DNA from: Bacteroidia bacterium
GTDB lineage: Bacteria > Bacteroidota > Bacteroidia > UKL13-3
NCBI GenBank assembly: GCA_023151275.1
Contig: JAKLJI010000011.1
Coordinates: 49,233 to 113,232, forward strand
Direction of reading: 5' to 3'
DNA length: 64,000 nt
The notes under the pieces: model-generated
Seen by the model: only the letters and a program-made list of their open reading frames with translations
Databases searched by the model: none
What the model was told of the DNA's origin: nothing
In this document: positions 35,873 through 43,793 of the stretch, piece after piece
How positions within the stretch are numbered: the stretch's first letter is position 1
Layout: every line of letters begins with the position of its first letter
Translations under genes and position numbers: made by a program

Positions 35873-36205
35873 TTAGCAGCAGCTTTCCTTTTTGGAGGCA
35901 TGAAGCTGGGCCAGGTTGTCGATATAGTTTTTTAAAATGTCTAAGGTTTCATGATTTACGCAGTAGCAAATAGAGGTTCCTTCAATAGAACCTTGAATAA
36001 GCCCCGCATTTTTTAATTCCTTCAGGTGTTGTGAAACTGTTGGTTGGGCCAAGGGTAACTCGTTCACAATATCCCCGCAAATGCAGGAGTCTGTTTTTAC
36101 CAAGTATTCCAGAATGGCAATCCTTGCAGGATGTCCCATTGCCTTTGCCAGATTGGCCATTTGGTTCTGTTGTTGACTAAATTGCTCTGTTTTACTTACT
36201 CCCAT
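35873..36205 (-). CDS. arsR: ArsR family metalloregulator
   Basis: A 110-aa winged-helix repressor. The helix-turn-helix reads PLAQPTVSQHLKELKNAGLI. The metal site is CICGDI (ELCVCDL-like CxC) in the recognition-helix region, with further cysteines at SICYC and a C-terminal CC. It would repress its own operon and let go when As(III) binds. The ATG at 36205 is used; the upstream in-frame extension begins at a TTG and runs through the operator. It precedes arsM by 12 bp. Confidence 0.93.
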   Translation of the reverse strand: MGVSKTEQFSQQQNQMANLAKAMGHPARIAILEYLVKTDSCICGDIVNELPLAQPTVSQHLKELKNAGLIQGSIEGTSICYCVNHETLDILKNYIDNLAQLHASKKESCC

Positions 36206-36219
36206 TGCTTTATTATTAC

Positions 36220-36254
36220 ATCGCAATATTACGATAAATAAAAGAATCAGCAAA
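36220..36254 (-). promoter_or_regulatory. arsRM promoter with ArsR operator
   Basis: On the minus strand TTTG is followed after 19 bp by TAATATTG, a good Bacteroidota promoter. The -7 box lies inside the palindrome ATCGTAATATTGCGAT (36220-36235), which has the shape of an ArsR operator. Binding there would block the polymerase. It ends 15 bp before the arsR ATG. Confidence 0.75.
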
Positions 36255-36283
36255 TGATTTCTTTCAGTTTTGCTAGAGAAGTT

Positions 36284-36312
36284 CAAAAAAAAAGCCCGGC
36301 AACGCCGGGCTT
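36284..36312 (-). terminator. fabI terminator
   Basis: A GC-rich stem AAGCCCGGC / GCCGGGCTT is followed on the minus strand by a run of T, 24 bp after the fabI stop. Confidence 0.88.
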
Positions 36313-36335
36313 GGGAATGTTAAGAAATAGGTTGA

Positions 36336-37163
36336 TTATTCAGCACTTTTGTGCTCTTCCATCAATTTAAACACATCATGACTAAAGCCTGTATAGCTAA
36401 AGCCGCCGTCGTGGAAGAGGTTTTGCATGGTTACCATGCGACTCAGGTCTGAGAACATCAACACAATATAATTGGCACAATCTTCGGCAGATGCATTGCC
36501 CAATGGAGAAAGCGCTCCTGCATAGGCAAAGAAATCGCCAAAAGCTTTTACGCCAGAGCCGGCAGTTGTTTTGGTTGGTGATTGAGAAATGGTATTTACA
36601 CGTACTTTTTTCTCTTTGCCAAAGCGGTATCCAAATGAGCGAGCATAGCTTTCAAGCAAAGATTTAGCATCACCCATTTCATGGTAATCCGGAAATACGC
36701 GTTGTGCACCAATATAAGTTAGAGCAATAATCGAACCCCACTCATTGATAGCATCCATTTTGTGCACGGTTTGCATCAAGCGGTGGAAACTGATTGCTGA
36801 AATATCAAGGGTGTCGTGCATGAATTTATAATCTACATCGGCATAGTCTTTTCCTTTGCGGATATTCATGCTCATCCCTACAGAGTGCAAAATAAAATCA
36901 ACCTTGCCACCCAGAATTTCCATGGACTTAGCAATGAGGTTTTCCATATCCTCATTCTTGCTCACATCACAAGGAATAATTTGAGCATTTCCGCAGGCCG
37001 CAGCCAGGTTATTGATTTCACCCATACGCATAGCAATAGGTGCGTTGGTTAGTACAAAAGTGGCACCTTGTTCAAAACATTTCATTGCAGCTTGCCAAGC
37101 TATGCTTTTATCGTTAAGCGCCCCGAAAATGATGCCTTTTTTTCCTTTAAGGAGGTTATTCAT
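36336..37163 (-). CDS. fabI: Enoyl-[acyl-carrier-protein] reductase (NADH)
   Basis: A 275-aa enzyme that performs the last reduction of each fatty-acid elongation cycle. The NAD-binding start KGKKGIIFGALNDKSIAW and the active-site pair Y150 and Y160-(x6)-K167 (LTYIGAQ, DYHEMGDAK) are present, in the spacing of FabI rather than FabG. SQSPTKTTAGSGV replaces the usual S-x-G-P-I/V-x-T-x-A-A/S loop, with Pro and Thr kept. No other fatty-acid synthesis genes are adjacent; it is monocistronic with its own terminator. It acts in the cytoplasm on acyl-ACP. Confidence 0.95.
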   Translation of the reverse strand: MNNLLKGKKGIIFGALNDKSIAWQAAMKCFEQGATFVLTNAPIAMRMGEINNLAAACGNAQIIPCDVSKNEDMENLIAKSMEILGGKVDFILHSVGMSMNIRKGKDYADVDYKFMHDTLDISAISFHRLMQTVHKMDAINEWGSIIALTYIGAQRVFPDYHEMGDAKSLLESYARSFGYRFGKEKKVRVNTISQSPTKTTAGSGVKAFGDFFAYAGALSPLGNASAEDCANYIVLMFSDLSRMVTMQNLFHDGGFSYTGFSHDVFKLMEEHKSAE

Positions 37164-37243
37164 GGTAATAGGTTAATGAATGAGATGGCAAGAATACTAA
37201 AAATGCCTTTAGATTTGAACAAAATTATCTACACATCCTGCGC

Positions 37244-38887
37244 ATGAGGTCAATTCAAATTTCGCGTTTTACCTATCTTTTTCTGCTGCTGTTCTGCATT
37301 CAGGCCTTTTCTGCGCAGGCCTATTCGCTAGACCCCGTTTATCATAATTTAAGGTCGAACAACGATTTATTAGCCTACCGCCTCAAGGTTCGGATTAATC
37401 CTGAAAAGCGTTGGATAGGGGGTGAGAATGCCATCCGACTTCGCATGTTGAAATCGGCCAAGGCCATCCAGCTTGATTTGGATACACCCATGAAACTCAC
37501 GCAGATTTTACTTGAAGGAAATCCGCTGACCTTTATAAGAAAAGAAAGAGCGGTAATTGTAAAATTTCCTGAAAAGATTAAAAAAGGAAAGGAGTTGGAA
37601 TTGATTTGCCACTTTGAAGGTCATCCTCAAACGGCTAAAAAAGCACCTTGGGATGGAGGTTTTGTATGGGAAAAAGATAGTTTGGGCAATCCCTGGATTG
37701 GATTGGCCTGCGAAGGCGACGGCGCATCCATTTGGTTTCCCTGCAAAGACCAATGGAAAGATGAACCGGAAAAGCTGCTTTTGTCGATTGAGGTTCCTCA
37801 GGGTTTAACCGCTGTTGGCAATGGAAGAATGCTTGGCTCCGAACGTTTACCAGATGCTTACGAACGATTTGATTGGGAGGTAAAGAACCCAATCAACCAC
37901 TACGATATTACCGTTAATGTGGGTAAATATGCCCATATTCATGAAACCTTCAAGCAAGCTTCCGGCGATTTGAACCTGGATTATTATGTGCTGGAATACC
38001 ACCTTGAACAGGCCAAAAATCATTTCAGGCAGGTTGAACAAATGCAGCGTTGTTTTTCGTATTGGTTTGGCCCTTATCCTTTTCAGGAAGACGGCTACAA
38101 ATTGGTTGAAACACCTTATTGGGGAATGGAACACCAAAGTTGTGTTGCCTATGGAAACAATTTCAAAAACAATCCTTTTGGGTTTGATTTTATCATCGTG
38201 CACGAAAGCGGACACGAGTGGTTTGCCAATTCGGTAACGGCTTCCGATAGGTCTGATATGTGGATTCATGAAGGATTTACCACCTATTCAGAAGCCGTCT
38301 ATGTAGAATGCCAGGCGGGACCCGAGCGCAGCAAAGCCTACTTGAAAAGTCAGCGAGGAAATATTAAAAACCAATACCCAATTGTTGGTAAGAGAGAGGT
38401 TGGACATCATGCCAGAGACAACGATCAATATTACAAAGGCAGTTGGATGTTACATACCCTGAGAAATCACCTGCAAAACGATACCTTATGGCAAAATGCC
38501 TTGCATGATTTCGCGCTTGAGTTCCGACATAAAACCATTGAAACAGCTGATGTTATTGCCTTTTTCTCCAAGCGCTGCCGTCAAGATTTGAGCTCCTTTT
38601 TCAAGAATTATCTGGAATACGCCGAACTGCCGGTTTTGGAGTATTACGTGGTGAATAAAAATGAAGTGAATGAACTCCATTTTCGCCTAAAATCAAACGA
38701 TGGCAAACTAAAATTGCAACTTCAATTGCGCACGGCCAAAGACCGTTTTGAACCTGTAATTGCTGGTCCGGGCTGGGAAATCATTGATTTGCCGTACGCA
38801 GACCTAAAGCATTTCACGATTAAGCCGGATATGTTTTTGGTGGAAATGAAAGAAAGAGAAAGAGAAAGAAAAAGAGAAAGAGATTGA
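37244..38887 (+). CDS. M1 family zinc metallopeptidase
   Basis: A 547-aa periplasmic or surface aminopeptidase-like enzyme with a signal peptide (LFLLLFCIQAFSAQA). The N-terminal beta domain (about residues 30-240) leads to the exopeptidase-like segment GMEHQ (GxMEN counterpart) and the zinc site HESGHEWFANSV, with the third ligand Glu in HEGFTTYSE. It lacks the long C-terminal helical domain of aminopeptidase N, as in many Bacteroidota M1 members. The last dozen residues (EMKERERERKRERD) are encoded by a GAAAGA-type simple repeat. It would trim peptides from their N-terminus. Confidence 0.9.
   Translation: MRSIQISRFTYLFLLLFCIQAFSAQAYSLDPVYHNLRSNNDLLAYRLKVRINPEKRWIGGENAIRLRMLKSAKAIQLDLDTPMKLTQILLEGNPLTFIRKERAVIVKFPEKIKKGKELELICHFEGHPQTAKKAPWDGGFVWEKDSLGNPWIGLACEGDGASIWFPCKDQWKDEPEKLLLSIEVPQGLTAVGNGRMLGSERLPDAYERFDWEVKNPINHYDITVNVGKYAHIHETFKQASGDLNLDYYVLEYHLEQAKNHFRQVEQMQRCFSYWFGPYPFQEDGYKLVETPYWGMEHQSCVAYGNNFKNNPFGFDFIIVHESGHEWFANSVTASDRSDMWIHEGFTTYSEAVYVECQAGPERSKAYLKSQRGNIKNQYPIVGKREVGHHARDNDQYYKGSWMLHTLRNHLQNDTLWQNALHDFALEFRHKTIETADVIAFFSKRCRQDLSSFFKNYLEYAELPVLEYYVVNKNEVNELHFRLKSNDGKLKLQLQLRTAKDRFEPVIAGPGWEIIDLPYADLKHFTIKPDMFLVEMKERERERKRERD
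38849..38883 (+). repeat. GAAAGA-type simple repeat at the M1 gene 3' end
   Basis: An A/G-only run of GAAAGA and GAGAAA units in frame at the end of the M1 gene, encoding the highly charged tail EMKERERERKRERD just before TGA. Such runs are prone to slippage, which would change the tail length or frame. Confidence 0.8.
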
Positions 38888-38996
38888 GTGGGGTTAAATG
38901 GAAGGCGTTTTTGATGTTTCAGGCATTCTGAATTTTGCTTACTGACTTAGTTTCAGCCTGACTAAAGCCTCGCTGCTTTTTAGATTTTTAGCTATT

Positions 38997-39557
38997 TCAA
39001 TTGAAGGCAAACTCTGAAAGTATTTTCAGGCCAACCAAAAGGAGCAGCGTCATCTGAAACATCACTACATAATTGGGAATCTTATGGTCTAACTCCATCC
39101 GCGAATGGCCTTTTTCTTTTTGAATGAGTGCTTTGATGTCTTCTTGAGATAGTGGCTTCAAACTCGTCAATTTTTCCAACTCTATTGCGCTTCCTTTCGC
39201 TTTTTGAAAGCATTTGAATCGTGTAAATATCCGCTCCGGTTCCGGATAAGATTGTTCCGCCAGTAACAATTGTATATGGGCTTCATTTACATCGTTTGCT
39301 CGCGATTGAATGAGTTTTTGAAAACGCTTAATCAGGAAATACGAAAAGAGGCTTAAGACAAACAACAATATAGCAATTGAGAAAGAGTGAAAGCTATCGT
39401 GATACATACTTGCCAATCCGGCCAGGATACATGCCCCAATTAATTGCCCCGATAACAGCATATAATATAGCCTTCGGTAGCTTTGAAGCAGGTTTTCCTG
39501 GTAGTTTGCTGCTTGCCAGTGTAGGTTAAGCGAGTTGGTATTTTGATTGTCTGACAT
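38997..39557 (-). CDS. Small membrane protein of unknown function
   Basis: A 186-aa protein with two adjacent membrane segments near the N-terminal third (MLLSGQLIGACILAGLASMY and FSIAILLFVLSLFSYFLI) and one at the C-terminus (VVMFQMTLLLLVGLKIL). The about 90 residues between them are charged and should face the cytoplasm, with helices rich in Lys and Gln. No family could be named. The ATG at 39557 gives MSDNQNTNS; the first codon of the longer frame is TTG. Its start is close to the aldehyde dehydrogenase gene on the other strand. Confidence 0.7.
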   Translation of the reverse strand: MSDNQNTNSLNLHWQAANYQENLLQSYRRLYYMLLSGQLIGACILAGLASMYHDSFHSFSIAILLFVLSLFSYFLIKRFQKLIQSRANDVNEAHIQLLLAEQSYPEPERIFTRFKCFQKAKGSAIELEKLTSLKPLSQEDIKALIQKEKGHSRMELDHKIPNYVVMFQMTLLLLVGLKILSEFAFN

Positions 39558-39674
39558 ACGATGCAAACAAATCTAGGCTGCACAGCTCACAGTATGAATT
39601 TTTTTTATCAAACTAAAAAAATAGGCAGCTGTTACCATTATGAGTGCTTTACCCTTAACTTGACCACATCATCC

Positions 39675-41060
39675 ATGAACGCATTAAAGTTTAGTCCAAT
39701 ACCGCAAATTGCTGAGCTCTTCAATCAACAAAAGCAGTTTTTTGCAAGCGGCAAAACCCGTCAACCCGATTTCCGCATCCAGATGCTGCATAAGCTCAAA
39801 GCCGCTATAGCTGCCCATCAGCAGGATATTGAACAAGCCTTGTTTTCCGATTTGGGGAAATCTGCACAGGAGGCTTTTCTGACAGAAATTGCCATGGTTA
39901 ATCTTGAAATAGATTATCACCTTAAGCATTTGCGAAAATGGAGTAAGCCTCAATCTGTTTCCTTTTCGCTTTCTACTTTTCCTTCTCGTGCTTATGTGCA
40001 ACATGAACCTCTGGGAGTGGTGTTGATTATGGCTCCCTGGAATTATCCGTTTCAATTGCTGATTAACCCACTCATAGGCGCTATTTCTGCAGGTAATTGC
40101 GCGGTTCTGAAGCCTTCTCCCATGGCTCCGGCAACTGCAATTTTGGTCGAAAAAATCATACAAGCCAACTTTCCTCCTGAATTCATTTCTGTAGTTCAAG
40201 GTGATATCCCCGAAAATCAGGCTTTGCTTGAACAACGATTTGATTTAATCTTTTTTACCGGAAGCACTCGGGTTGGGAAATTAATTATGCAGGCGGCTGC
40301 AAAAAATCTTACCCCAGTTGTGCTTGAACTTGGTGGGAAAAGTCCGGCAATCATTAGCAAGTCAGCTAATTTTCACTTGGCAGTTCGCCGCATTGTCTGG
40401 GGCAAACTTGTCAATTCCGGTCAAACCTGTGTGGCTCCAGATTATGTTATTCTTGAGCGTGGATTGAAGTCCCAATTCATTGAGGCATTCAAAACCGAAA
40501 TGGAAAATTTGTATGCTGCAAACCCCATCGAAAGCAATTGGTACCCTCGCTTGATTTCTGAAAGCCATTACCACCGTTTGGAAAGCCTGCTAACAAACGC
40601 CACCTTGTTGTTTGAAAGTCCGCGCAACAAAGACCGTTTGCAATTTGGACCCGTTTTAGTAGATATGCCGCCGGCCGGACATCCGCTTGCAGAGGAAGAA
40701 TTGTTTGGTCCCATTTTACCCATCTTAGAACTCGATTCGATGGAAGATGCTATTACCTACGTCAATCAAGGTGAAAAGCCCCTTGCGCTTTACTTCTTTG
40801 GAAGTGAATCAGAAGGCAACCACGTTGTCAATCAAACCAGTTCTGGTGGTGCCTGCATCAACGAAACTATTGTGCATTTGGCCAATCACCATTTGCCATT
40901 TGGTGGAGTAGGGCAAAGCGGTATGGGTGCTTATCACGGTCGCGAAAGTTTTACTATATTTTCTCACAAACGAGCGGTTCTGAAGGGTGCCGTTTGGCTT
41001 GATCTGCCTTTTAGGTATCCGCCTTTTAAATACTTTCACTGGTTGAAACGATTTTTGTAG
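39675..41060 (+). CDS. Aldehyde dehydrogenase (class 3-like)
   Basis: A 461-aa NAD(P)-dependent enzyme oxidising aldehydes to acids. The catalytic Cys is C252 (NSGQTCVAPD), the general base Glu is E218 (LELGGKSP), and the coenzyme residues are in PWNYPFQL (N123) and FTGSTRVGK. The short length and PWNYPF are typical of class 3 or fatty/coniferyl aldehyde dehydrogenases. The C-terminal stretch FRYPPFKYFHWLKRFL is hydrophobic and aromatic and might aid membrane association. The ATG at 39675 matches the family N-terminus; the upstream in-frame ATG at 39561 adds 38 residues unlike the family. Confidence 0.93.
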   Translation: MNALKFSPIPQIAELFNQQKQFFASGKTRQPDFRIQMLHKLKAAIAAHQQDIEQALFSDLGKSAQEAFLTEIAMVNLEIDYHLKHLRKWSKPQSVSFSLSTFPSRAYVQHEPLGVVLIMAPWNYPFQLLINPLIGAISAGNCAVLKPSPMAPATAILVEKIIQANFPPEFISVVQGDIPENQALLEQRFDLIFFTGSTRVGKLIMQAAAKNLTPVVLELGGKSPAIISKSANFHLAVRRIVWGKLVNSGQTCVAPDYVILERGLKSQFIEAFKTEMENLYAANPIESNWYPRLISESHYHRLESLLTNATLLFESPRNKDRLQFGPVLVDMPPAGHPLAEEELFGPILPILELDSMEDAITYVNQGEKPLALYFFGSESEGNHVVNQTSSGGACINETIVHLANHHLPFGGVGQSGMGAYHGRESFTIFSHKRAVLKGAVWLDLPFRYPPFKYFHWLKRFL

Positions 41061-41074
41061 TGGGAATATGGTGG

Positions 41075-41095
41075 TTCATTTTGGGACAGAATTGG
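41075..41095 (+). promoter_or_regulatory. Upstream motif of LruC gene 1
   Basis: TTCATTTTGGGACAGAATTGG lies 104 bp before the ATG. Its first 12 bases are identical to a motif 110 bp before LruC gene 3, and the TGGGA core sits at the same distance as the palindrome before LruC gene 2. It is a candidate site for a shared regulator; the role is inferred from position only. Confidence 0.4.
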
Positions 41096-41178
41096 TAGGT
41101 TGAAATTTCTTAAATAGCATAAAATCAGTGATTAGTGATTTTGGTATGACTTCTGTTTACTAGTTGGAAACCAAAATC

Positions 41179-43320
41179 ATGAAAAAGTTAGTTTTATTCT
41201 TTTCAGCCGCATCAACACTTTTTGTGGCATGTAAAAAAGACCTCGTTAACAAATACGAGGAAACCAAAACCGGAATTACCTCGGTTGAGAAAATGACCGA
41301 TATTAAAGTCCCTGAAGGATTCAACTGGCAGATGACCAAAACAGTGCATGCTTTGGTTGATCTGAAAGACCAGACTTTCGATAATAAAGCTCACAAAATT
41401 GAAATTTTCGCAGAAGACCCTTTGAAGGGTGCTGTTGCACTGGCTTCAGGTTCATTAACACCCGAATTGCCTTTCGAAGCTTCTTTGCAGATTCCATCTC
41501 AACTTGCTGAGTTGTTTGTTGTTCGTACAGGTCCTGATAATTCAAGGATTTTTGAAAAGGTAAAATTGAATGCCAACAACGAATTAAAACTAAGTGTTCT
41601 TCCTTCCCTTCAAAAAAGAAGCCTTGGCAAATCTGCATCACCTGATTGCAATAGCGGTTGTACTCAAACCATCACTTCTAGTAACCAAAACCTGAATGTA
41701 AACAGCGGAGATGTTATTTGCATAACAGGCAACAATATTACAGTTGGATTCAATGCCAATGGCGGAACAATCCGTGTTTGCGGAAGCAATGTTAGCTTCC
41801 AGAATGCGAACTTAAACAACGGTTCAACTCTGATTATCACTGCTACCGGCTCTGCAAGTTTCGGAAATTTAAATATGAATGGTGCCAGCACCGTTTTCCA
41901 AAACTGGGGCACTGTTTCTATGAATAGTTCATTCTCTCCGGGTGGCGCGGTAACCAACGAAGGTACTATCAACACCAACAACGATTACAACCTCAATTCC
42001 CAGTCGTCTACAACCAATAACGGTACTATCAATGTCGGTCAGTCCATGAATGTGAATGGAAATACCACTTTAACAAACAACGGTTTAATCGTTACAAACG
42101 ATGATTTCAAGGTAAACGGAACCGGATTGTTTATTAACAATTGCCGCTTGTGGACCAAAAAAGAATTCCATAACAACAATACCGTAAGAAACTATGGCTA
42201 TATCCGTGTTGATATGGAAAGTAAAATAAACGGTGGTTCCGAATTGGGTATGTACAACGGAGCCATGTTCAGAACTCAGGATATTATCATCAACGGCACC
42301 ATCAAAGGATACAGCAATCCTTCTTTAGTAAAAGTATTGGATGAAACCCGCATCAACGGCGGCGGACAAGTAATCAATGCCATTCAATATTGCGACCAAA
42401 ACGGAATTGAAACCAACAATGGAACTATTGGATCCGGTGCTGCCCAGGGTTGCAACTTGTATATCCCAACAACTTCCTGCAATCCGGAAGGAAATGGAGC
42501 TCCTTCTTGCCCGGATTCTGATAACGACGGTGTTTGTAACGCCAACGATTGTTACCCGAACGATGCAAACAAAGCCTATTGCAACAGCGTACCAACCGGT
42601 ACTTTGGCTTTCGAAGACCAATGGCCTTTCACAGGCGATTACGATATGAACGATGTGGTTATTAGCTACACTTACAATGTGGTTACCAATGCAGCCAATA
42701 AAGTGGTACGTGTTGAAGCTACTTACGTATTGCGTGCTACAGGAGGTTCTTTTCAAAATGGGTTTGCTGTTCAATTCCCTGTTGAACGCGCCAAAGTGGG
42801 CAACGTAAGCGGAGCAACACTTGAGGCAGGTCAAACCAATGCAGTATTGGTTCTGTTCTCAAACATGCACCAAGTAAATTCTGCTTGGAACACCATTCCT
42901 TCTGCTGCAACCTGTCAGCCAACAACTATCAATGTTAGTTTCGATATTGCAAATGGCCCTTCCTTGCTCGATTTCGGATTAAGTGCCTACAATCCTTTTA
43001 TCTGGAATGGTTCAGCCGGCTTCGGTCGCGGTTACGAAATCCACCTTCCCGGTAAACTTCCTACCGATTTAGCTACCAATGCTTTGTTTGGAACAGGCCG
43101 CGATGGCTCAAACCTGAATAGTGGTGATACTTATGTTACTAAAACTACACGTTTCCCTTGGGCCATCAATATCCCTTCCAGCTTCGATTACCCAATCGAA
43201 AAAGCAGATATTAACTCGGCTTACACCAAATTCGCAAGTTGGGTAAGCAGTGGAGGCAATCAATTCAGCAACTGGTACAGCAATACCAATGGCTACCGCA
43301 ATAGCGGAAATATCTACTAA
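41179..43320 (+). CDS. LruC-domain lipoprotein 1
   Basis: A 713-aa lipoprotein (signal LFFSAASTLFVAC followed by KKDL). Residues about 20-150 are a beta-rich N-terminal domain shared with the next two genes (VEKMTDIKVPEGFNW). Residues about 155-430 contain many N-G-T-I turns (NNGTINVGQS, NEGTINTNND), which look like a parallel beta-helix. A calcium-binding thrombospondin-type-3-like stretch (DSDNDGVCNANDCYPND) precedes the C-terminal LruC domain (TGTLAFEDQWPFTGDYDMND to the end, with FIWNGSAGFGRGYEIHLPGK). It is probably a surface lipoprotein; the ligand is unknown. The ATG at 41179 gives the signal; an upstream TTG is not needed. Confidence 0.85.
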   Translation: MKKLVLFFSAASTLFVACKKDLVNKYEETKTGITSVEKMTDIKVPEGFNWQMTKTVHALVDLKDQTFDNKAHKIEIFAEDPLKGAVALASGSLTPELPFEASLQIPSQLAELFVVRTGPDNSRIFEKVKLNANNELKLSVLPSLQKRSLGKSASPDCNSGCTQTITSSNQNLNVNSGDVICITGNNITVGFNANGGTIRVCGSNVSFQNANLNNGSTLIITATGSASFGNLNMNGASTVFQNWGTVSMNSSFSPGGAVTNEGTINTNNDYNLNSQSSTTNNGTINVGQSMNVNGNTTLTNNGLIVTNDDFKVNGTGLFINNCRLWTKKEFHNNNTVRNYGYIRVDMESKINGGSELGMYNGAMFRTQDIIINGTIKGYSNPSLVKVLDETRINGGGQVINAIQYCDQNGIETNNGTIGSGAAQGCNLYIPTTSCNPEGNGAPSCPDSDNDGVCNANDCYPNDANKAYCNSVPTGTLAFEDQWPFTGDYDMNDVVISYTYNVVTNAANKVVRVEATYVLRATGGSFQNGFAVQFPVERAKVGNVSGATLEAGQTNAVLVLFSNMHQVNSAWNTIPSAATCQPTTINVSFDIANGPSLLDFGLSAYNPFIWNGSAGFGRGYEIHLPGKLPTDLATNALFGTGRDGSNLNSGDTYVTKTTRFPWAINIPSSFDYPIEKADINSAYTKFASWVSSGGNQFSNWYSNTNGYRNSGNIY

Positions 43321-43367
43321 CTTTTTCATGAAGGTTACGGCGTTGTGGTTTATCGCCGTATAAGAAA

Positions 43368-43398
43368 GAAGGCTGCCTTAGGGTGGCCTTTTTTTTGG
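43368..43398 (+). terminator. Terminator of LruC gene 1
   Basis: GGCTGCC and GGGTGGCC pair with two G-U contacts around a short loop and are followed by eight T, 50 bp after the stop. Confidence 0.7.
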
Positions 43399-43444
43399 GG
43401 GCCTTGCCCTTTGCCTTCCAAATGAATCATTCATTCAAAATTAT

Positions 43445-43605
43445 TACGGGCAAAGGGCCGGGGTATCCGCTTGTACTCCTCGCCAGGGAACGTCATTTTG
43501 CATGGGCGTCCGGGTAGCTTCCTGTGGTCGCTCCCGGCCACCCGCAAAATGTTCGTCCCCCGGCTGTGGGGTACCGCTCCTCCCCCTAAGGCAGATTTCA
43601 AATCC
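43445..43605. repeat. GC-rich REP-like element, copy 2
   Basis: A GC-rich block between two LruC genes. ATCCGCTTGTACTCC (43466-43480) and GGGGTACCGCT (43568-43578) are repeated in the element at 60.0-60.24 kb, in the same order when that copy is read on the minus strand. The centre holds short inverted repeats. Confidence 0.65.
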
Positions 43606-43683
43606 TGTCCTGCTTAATTTTTTATACTCCCTATGGAAATCTAAAATTCCAATTCCCATTTTTGAAATTCTTCCCTCAAAAAA

Positions 43684-43696
43684 TCCCAAAATGGGA
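43684..43696. promoter_or_regulatory. Palindrome TCCCAAAATGGGA upstream of LruC gene 2
   Basis: A near-perfect 13-bp dyad whose TGGGA arm lies 102 bp before the ATG, just upstream of the -33 box. A nearly identical dyad, TCCCAAATTGGGA, is present between LruC genes 2 and 3. Confidence 0.5.
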
Positions 43697-43699
43697 GTC

Positions 43700-43731
43700 T
43701 TGGAATTGTTGGTGCAATTAGTATATATTTG
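43700..43731 (+). promoter_or_regulatory. Candidate promoter of LruC gene 2
   Basis: TTG at 43700 is followed after 21 bp by TATATTTG (43724-43731), a perfect TAnnTTTG. The ATG is 63 bp further on. Confidence 0.5.
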
Positions 43732-43793
43732 TAAATCAATATTTTAATTCTTCTGGCATACATTGTGTTACCAATACTGCAAAACCCGAAATC

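Noticed and set aside
39561..39674. Longer N-terminus for the aldehyde dehydrogenase from the ATG at 39561
   Set aside because: The 38 extra residues are unlike the family and overlap the divergent membrane-protein region.
43444..43747. Two opposed open frames of 81 codons in the GC-rich element between LruC genes
   Set aside because: Same reason: both are contained in or overlap the repeat and lack conserved patterns.
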